Source: Deltaproteobacteria bacterium (GTDB lineage Bacteria; Desulfobacterota; Desulfobacteria; Desulfobacterales; UBA11574). Taken from it: a DNA stretch of 8,582 nt. The position numbers and the translations under genes were made by a program. The stretch covers positions 1-8,582 of the forward strand of contig JAFCZV010000204.1 of NCBI GenBank assembly GCA_019314155.1. The letters are read 5' to 3'. This document shows, piece by piece, positions 6,061-8,582 of this stretch; the stretch's first letter is position 1, and each line of letters begins with the position of its first letter. Under the pieces are notes generated by a model. The model saw nothing but the letters and a program-made list of their open reading frames with translations, was not told the origin of the DNA and did not search any database.

Positions 6061-6309
6061 TCAGTGACACGAGGGCCCTTTGCAGCCGAACGCCTTTTTA
6101 TTGGACTTGGCCATCCGGTCGAGAAATCGGCTGAAGAACCCCTTGGGTTTCAGATACTTTTCCGGATTCTTTGCAAATGCCGTTTTGCAGTTTTCGGCAC
6201 AGAAATGATAAATGCGGCCCTTGTACGCGTAAACCGGATGGGCCGATTTCAGATTTATCTCCATGCTGCAAACCGGATCTTGAACCCTACCCTGTTGAGC
6301 GGTCACCAT
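6061..6309 (-). CDS. YHS-domain protein
   Basis: An 82-residue protein with a YHS (TRASH-like) metal-binding domain: DPVCSMEI at 11-18, KGRIYHFCAENCKTAF at 30-45 and NPEKYL at 48-53. C14, C37 and C41 are the expected ligands. YHS domains occur in copper/heavy-metal ATPases and in small free-standing metal-handling proteins. The tail (54-82) is basic and ends in CKGPSCH, which may add a thiol metal site. No signal peptide. The frame is open to an ATG at 6351, but that start lies upstream of the predicted promoter's -10 box; ATG 6309 has GGAG eight bases before it and is preferred. It heads a two-gene operon with the damaged small gene. A role in metal binding or delivery is inferred from the domain alone. 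Confidence 0.88.
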   Translation of the reverse strand: MVTAQQGRVQDPVCSMEINLKSAHPVYAYKGRIYHFCAENCKTAFAKNPEKYLKPKGFFSRFLDRMAKSNKKAFGCKGPSCH

Positions 6310-6321
6310 ATTCGAATCTCC

Positions 6322-6351
6322 ATTATACGTCCTTCGGGCTGTGTATGGCAA
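6322..6351 (-). promoter_or_regulatory. putative sigma70 promoter of the YHS gene
   Basis: On the minus strand TTGCCA (6351-6346, five of six) and a perfect TATAAT (6327-6322) are 18 bases apart. The predicted start near 6315 would leave a leader of only about six bases before ATG 6309, so the message would be nearly leaderless and the GGAG may not be transcribed. Confidence 0.55.
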
Positions 6352-6401
6352 ATTCCAACCGGAAGGTTTCTTAGTTGCACCAATATATTAACAAATCAAA
6401 C

Positions 6402-6424
6402 ATAATGCCACATTGTGGCATTAT
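6402..6424. promoter_or_regulatory. 23-bp palindrome in a divergent intergenic region
   Basis: ATAATGCCACA and its exact reverse complement flank a single T. It lies 50 bp upstream of the YHS promoter on one side and 172 bp before the GemA-like gene on the other. A one-base centre suits a dimeric protein-binding site better than an RNA hairpin, though a 9-bp stem with a 5-base loop followed by CAATC and eight T residues (6429-6437 region) could also act as a plus-strand terminator. The binding protein is unknown. Confidence 0.6.
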
Positions 6425-6454
6425 CAATCTTTTTTTTGAAACCCGAAAAACTTT

Positions 6455-6535
6455 TACCCGAATTCGCGAAAGTTTAGGAAGCCCCGAATCTTCGATACCG
6501 GGACACGGCATCCTCGACTTTTGCGAATCCGGGTA
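6455..6535. other. long imperfect stem-loop of about 80 bases
   Basis: ACCCGAATTCGCGAAAGT (6456-6473) pairs with 6517-6534 at 16 of 18 positions by Watson-Crick pairing; one of the two exceptions is a G-U wobble on the plus strand. Inside it, after a symmetric 3x3 internal loop, GGAAGCC (6477-6483) pairs with GGCATCC (6507-6513) except for one mismatch, and CCCG/CGGG can close the tip. TATAAT at 6540-6545 follows, then a 5-bp ATGGG/CCCAT hairpin (6544-6560). It could be a structured leader of the GemA-like gene, a REP/MITE-like element, or a transcript end. Confidence 0.5.
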
Positions 6536-6596
6536 TTAATATAATGGGAAAGAAACCCATGGCTTGAAACTGCTTGAGGATTTTGAAAGGATTGTC

Positions 6597-7016
6597 ATGA
6601 ACGCCGGAGACGAAGATAAAAAGAAGCGGCGGAACGGACTGCTGGCCCTGGTGCATATCGCCAAGAAAGAGATTCCCCTTTCAGACGACGAATATCGGGA
6701 CGTGATCGCCTATTGGGGGGTCGGATCATCGGCGGACATGACCATTCCGGAACTCGAGGAACTGGTGAAATATTTTGAGTCTTTGGGATTTAAAAAAAAG
6801 GTACCCGATCCCAGGGACCCGGGTTCAGGGGTCGGCCAGGTCAAAGCCCTCCAGGAACGCATCCGGACAGAAGCTGAAAAACTGAGCAACGGAGAACAAA
6901 GACTCAAAGGGCTGGTGAAGAAAATCGCAAAAACGGACGATCTTAAGGCGTGTCGGAACGTGAAGAAGTTGAAGCAGGTTCTCAAGGTGGTTGGGCTGCT
7001 CCAAGATCGGGAGTGA
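6597..7016 (+). CDS. GemA (phage Mu gp16)-like protein
   Basis: A 139-residue protein matching the DUF1018/GemA family of Mu-like phages: RRNGLLALVHIAKKEIPLSD at 11-30, DEYRDVIAYWGVGSSADMT at 31-49, then PELEELVKYFESLGF at 51-65. A charged linker with GSGVGQ follows, and the C-terminal half is a basic helical region ending KKLKQVLKVVGLL. In Mu this early-region protein affects host gene expression and DNA topology; the mechanism is not settled. ATG 6597 is chosen over an upstream TTG at 6564 because AAGGA lies five bases before it. No other phage gene is visible on either side, so this is either a prophage remnant or a host-recruited copy. Base composition does not stand out from its neighbours. 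Confidence 0.8.
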   Translation: MNAGDEDKKKRRNGLLALVHIAKKEIPLSDDEYRDVIAYWGVGSSADMTIPELEELVKYFESLGFKKKVPDPRDPGSGVGQVKALQERIRTEAEKLSNGEQRLKGLVKKIAKTDDLKACRNVKKLKQVLKVVGLLQDRE

Positions 7017-7196
7017 GGGTCGGTGAACCTGGCTCCGCAGCGACGTCCTTCTCGACGTTTGGAGCATTGGGGCAATGTCAGGAAAAAAGATGTCAATTTT
7101 TTAATCCTATGATATCCATTTTTTAATGGGTTGTCGGGTCGACTTCCACGGATTTTTTGAAATTTTCACAACCGCACAAGGTAAACGGAGGCATAC

Positions 7197-7805
7197 ATGG
7201 AATATAATTTTCTTGTGGACACCTATGGCACCGAACGGATCAAGACCCTCAGCGTTTGGAGTATGTTCGAAGATGATGATCTTTTCATCCGTCCTCACCC
7301 CCTGGACCGAAAAGATCGGAATCCTTTGGAGCACATGATCCATCAGTGCATGGGTGAAGATAAATGGTTCTGCAATATGTTCGGCATCGATGTCGGGGCG
7401 CCGCCGCTGCCCGAAAAGGAAACGCGCCTTGAATTCATCAAACAATATGCCGGGGATTCGGAAAAACGATTGGCAGTGCTGAAGGAAAAGGACAAATCCT
7501 GGTGGGAGAAAGAGGTTGCTTTTTTCGATGCACTGCGGACGAGAACCTGGATTATGCTGCGAAGGATCGCCCATACGGCCCAGCATCGGGGAGAGCAGAC
7601 CTCTCTGCTCAGGATGCTGGGAAGATCGATCCACAGCATCTACGGACCGTCTGCCGATACCGGGGGATTGCCCCAAAATAATGCATTGACCCTATATGCA
7701 TACCCGGACATACTCTCCCTTATCCAAGGCGAATCCAAAGGCGGCTTGAAAACACCCCTGCCGGGTCCGGGAATCATGCCCTGCACCGAGCGCCCGGATC
7801 TTTAG
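7197..7805 (+). CDS. DinB-family protein
   Basis: A 202-residue protein with the DinB/YfiT-like four-helix bundle pattern. Candidate metal ligands are the histidine in EHMIHQ (46 or 49) and the pair in AHTAQHRGEQ (126 and 130), the spacing expected for the family's three-histidine metal site. DTYGTERIKTLSVWSMF at 8-24 is the first helix. Members act as metal-dependent thiol-transferases or are of unknown function; the name comes from a DNA-damage-induced Bacillus gene and does not prove a repair role. A good GGAGG site lies six bases before the ATG. The last 30 residues, rich in Pro and Gly, look disordered. The 180-bp gap from the GemA-like gene contains a short CCATT/AATGG hairpin (7116-7129), so co-transcription is uncertain. 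A 189-codon minus-strand frame here is a shadow. Confidence 0.85.
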   Translation: MEYNFLVDTYGTERIKTLSVWSMFEDDDLFIRPHPLDRKDRNPLEHMIHQCMGEDKWFCNMFGIDVGAPPLPEKETRLEFIKQYAGDSEKRLAVLKEKDKSWWEKEVAFFDALRTRTWIMLRRIAHTAQHRGEQTSLLRMLGRSIHSIYGPSADTGGLPQNNALTLYAYPDILSLIQGESKGGLKTPLPGPGIMPCTERPDL

Positions 7806-8082
7806 GGATGGATTAGATGCTGAGAATCAGCGTTAAGTATGGACCCGGAACGTGAAACAATTATGAAATTCAAATGAAAAGTTCGTGAAAAATTGAAGGA
7901 ATCAATGGGGTTCGCCGGTCTTTTGCAACGGTAGATCTTGGAATCTTTGATGATTTTCTATTGAAAAAATTAGCCAAGTATTGCAAAAGTATCTGTTGAA
8001 GCGCATCATGTGCACCCTGTGAAGCGGTTAACCTATCTATCTTTCACGAATTATAACCATCAACTTATTATTGGAGAATCTA
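7806..8082. other. non-coding gap before the inositol-phosphate synthase gene
   Basis: No convincing gene in 277 bases. A hairpin with five strong pairs (GCTGA, GAA loop, TCAGC) sits about 15 bases after the DinB stop but lacks a T-run. CTTTTGCAA (7920-7928) and its exact reverse complement (7981-7989) flank 52 bases. A stretch of about 35 codons through 7910-7999 is open but lacks a standard start. Confidence 0.45.
8028..8057 (+). promoter_or_regulatory. weak candidate promoter of the inositol-phosphate synthase gene
   Basis: TTAACC (8028-8033) and TATAAC (8052-8057, five of six) are 18 bases apart. The -35 box is poor, so support comes mainly from the -10 box and its distance to the gene; the leader would be about 20 bases and include GGAGAA. 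Confidence 0.3.
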
Positions 8083-8582
8083 TTGGCAGCTATAAAAATC
8101 GGTATCATCGGCGTTGGTAACTGTGCAAGTGCGCTGTTGCAGGGAGTTGCATATTACAGAAGAAAAAATCGCAATGACGCCATCGGAATTCTGCATTGGT
8201 CGATAAACGGGTACACGCCGGGTGATATCGAGGTGGTCTCGGCCTTTGACATCGATCAGAGAAAAGTCGGCAAAGACGTTCACAACGCCATTTTTGAATT
8301 GCCGAACTGTACCCAGAAGTTTGTGGATCACATGCCAAGAGCAGAGGTCACGGTGTCCATGGGGAAAATATTGGACGGTTTTGCCGAACACATGAAAAAC
8401 TATGAACCGGATTACACCTTTTTGCTGTGTGATCAAAAAGAGCCGACCCAACGCGATGTAGTCGAAATTTTAAAGGATTCCGGCACGGAAATCCTTTTGA
8501 ATTACCTGCCGGTGGGGTCGGAGAACGCCACCCGGTTTTATGCGGAATGTGCCGTGGAAGCCGGCGTTGGGTTTATCAACAA
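8083..8582 (+). CDS. ino1: inositol-3-phosphate synthase, 5' part
   Basis: The first 166 residues are present; the gene continues past the window. The enzyme converts glucose 6-phosphate to 1L-myo-inositol 1-phosphate using NAD in a redox-neutral cycle, the committed step to inositol lipids and inositol-based solutes. The sequence aligns from memory with the short mycobacterial/archaeal type: NAD-binding IGIIGVGNCAS at 6-16, QGVAYY, EVVSAFDIDQRKVGKD, then LLNYLPVGSENATRFYAECA near 140-160, followed by AGVGFIN. The start codon is TTG at 8083 with GGAGAA four bases upstream; no ATG is possible closer to the conserved N-terminus. Bacterial copies are uncommon outside Actinobacteria, some Desulfobacterota and thermophiles, which fits the suggested host. 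Confidence 0.93.
   Translation, partial: MAAIKIGIIGVGNCASALLQGVAYYRRKNRNDAIGILHWSINGYTPGDIEVVSAFDIDQRKVGKDVHNAIFELPNCTQKFVDHMPRAEVTVSMGKILDGFAEHMKNYEPDYTFLLCDQKEPTQRDVVEILKDSGTEILLNYLPVGSENATRFYAECAVEAGVGFIN

Noticed and set aside
6064..6081. CX4CH at the C-terminus of the YHS protein as a haem c site
   Set aside because: CX4CH haem sites occur in sulfate-reducer cytochromes, but this protein has no export signal and only one such motif; thiol metal binding is more likely.
5815..6405. 196-codon plus-strand frame
   Set aside because: Antisense to the YHS gene and its neighbour, both of which have better start sites and recognisable content.
6455..6535. Integron attC site
   Set aside because: The hairpin size is suitable but the required RYYYAAC/GTTRRRY ends are absent and no integrase is present.
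6474..6656. 60-codon minus-strand frame with a hydrophobic segment (GFFPIILIPGF)
   Set aside because: It overlaps the GemA-like gene start and reads through the long stem-loop, whose inverted repeat explains its composition; no family recognised.
7107..7676. 189-codon minus-strand frame
   Set aside because: Antisense shadow of the DinB-family gene.

Overview
The window most likely comes from a member of the Desulfobacterota, probably a Desulfobacterales-type anaerobe. I infer this from the style of the proteins (actinobacterial/archaeal-type inositol-phosphate synthase, thioredoxin reductase, a B12-binding radical SAM enzyme, small Cys-rich proteins) and from an intergenic run of GGGTTNC heptamers, which I recall from such genomes. 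No rRNA or tRNA gene, CRISPR array or complete mobile element is visible. Two genes run off the edges.

Layout. Positions 1-1714, minus strand: the 5' part of a SEC-C zinc-motif protein and a complete thioredoxin reductase (trxB) with its own promoter, separated by a small palindrome. Positions 1715-2041: non-coding, with the trxB promoter and five heptamer repeats. Positions 2042-3487, plus strand: a B12-binding/radical SAM protein of unassigned substrate, followed by a 12-bp perfect stem-loop. Positions 3616-5462, plus strand: a regulatory cassette made of a TetR repressor gene, an alpha/beta hydrolase gene and a small gene joined to it by a TAATG overlap. The hydrolase is split by an exact 8-bp tandem duplication. 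A 22-bp site, 20 of 22 bases identical, occurs both in the tetR promoter and inside the first codons of the hydrolase; it is the likely TetR operator. Positions 5484-6309, minus strand: a 75-residue Cys-rich protein, a damaged small gene and a YHS-domain protein; the last two form an operon. Positions 6310-6596: a divergent control region with a 23-bp palindrome and a long imperfect stem-loop. Positions 6597-7805, plus strand: a solitary GemA (phage Mu gp16)-like gene and a DinB-family protein. Positions 7806-8082: non-coding. Positions 8083-8582: the 5' part of inositol-3-phosphate synthase with a TTG start.

How it fits together. Most genes look like separate transcription units rather than one pathway. 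The one self-contained system is the TetR/hydrolase/small-gene cassette. The repressor appears to bind its own promoter and a second site 35 bp into the hydrolase, and the hydrolase is now out of frame through a potentially reversible duplication. Three reading-frame lesions (about 4635, 5372 and 5910) fall within 1.3 kb, so this stretch is either decaying, phase-variable, or affected by assembly errors. I found no convincing new defence or biosynthetic system. The paired operator sites, the 8-bp duplication and the structured region at 6402-6560 are the best leads.
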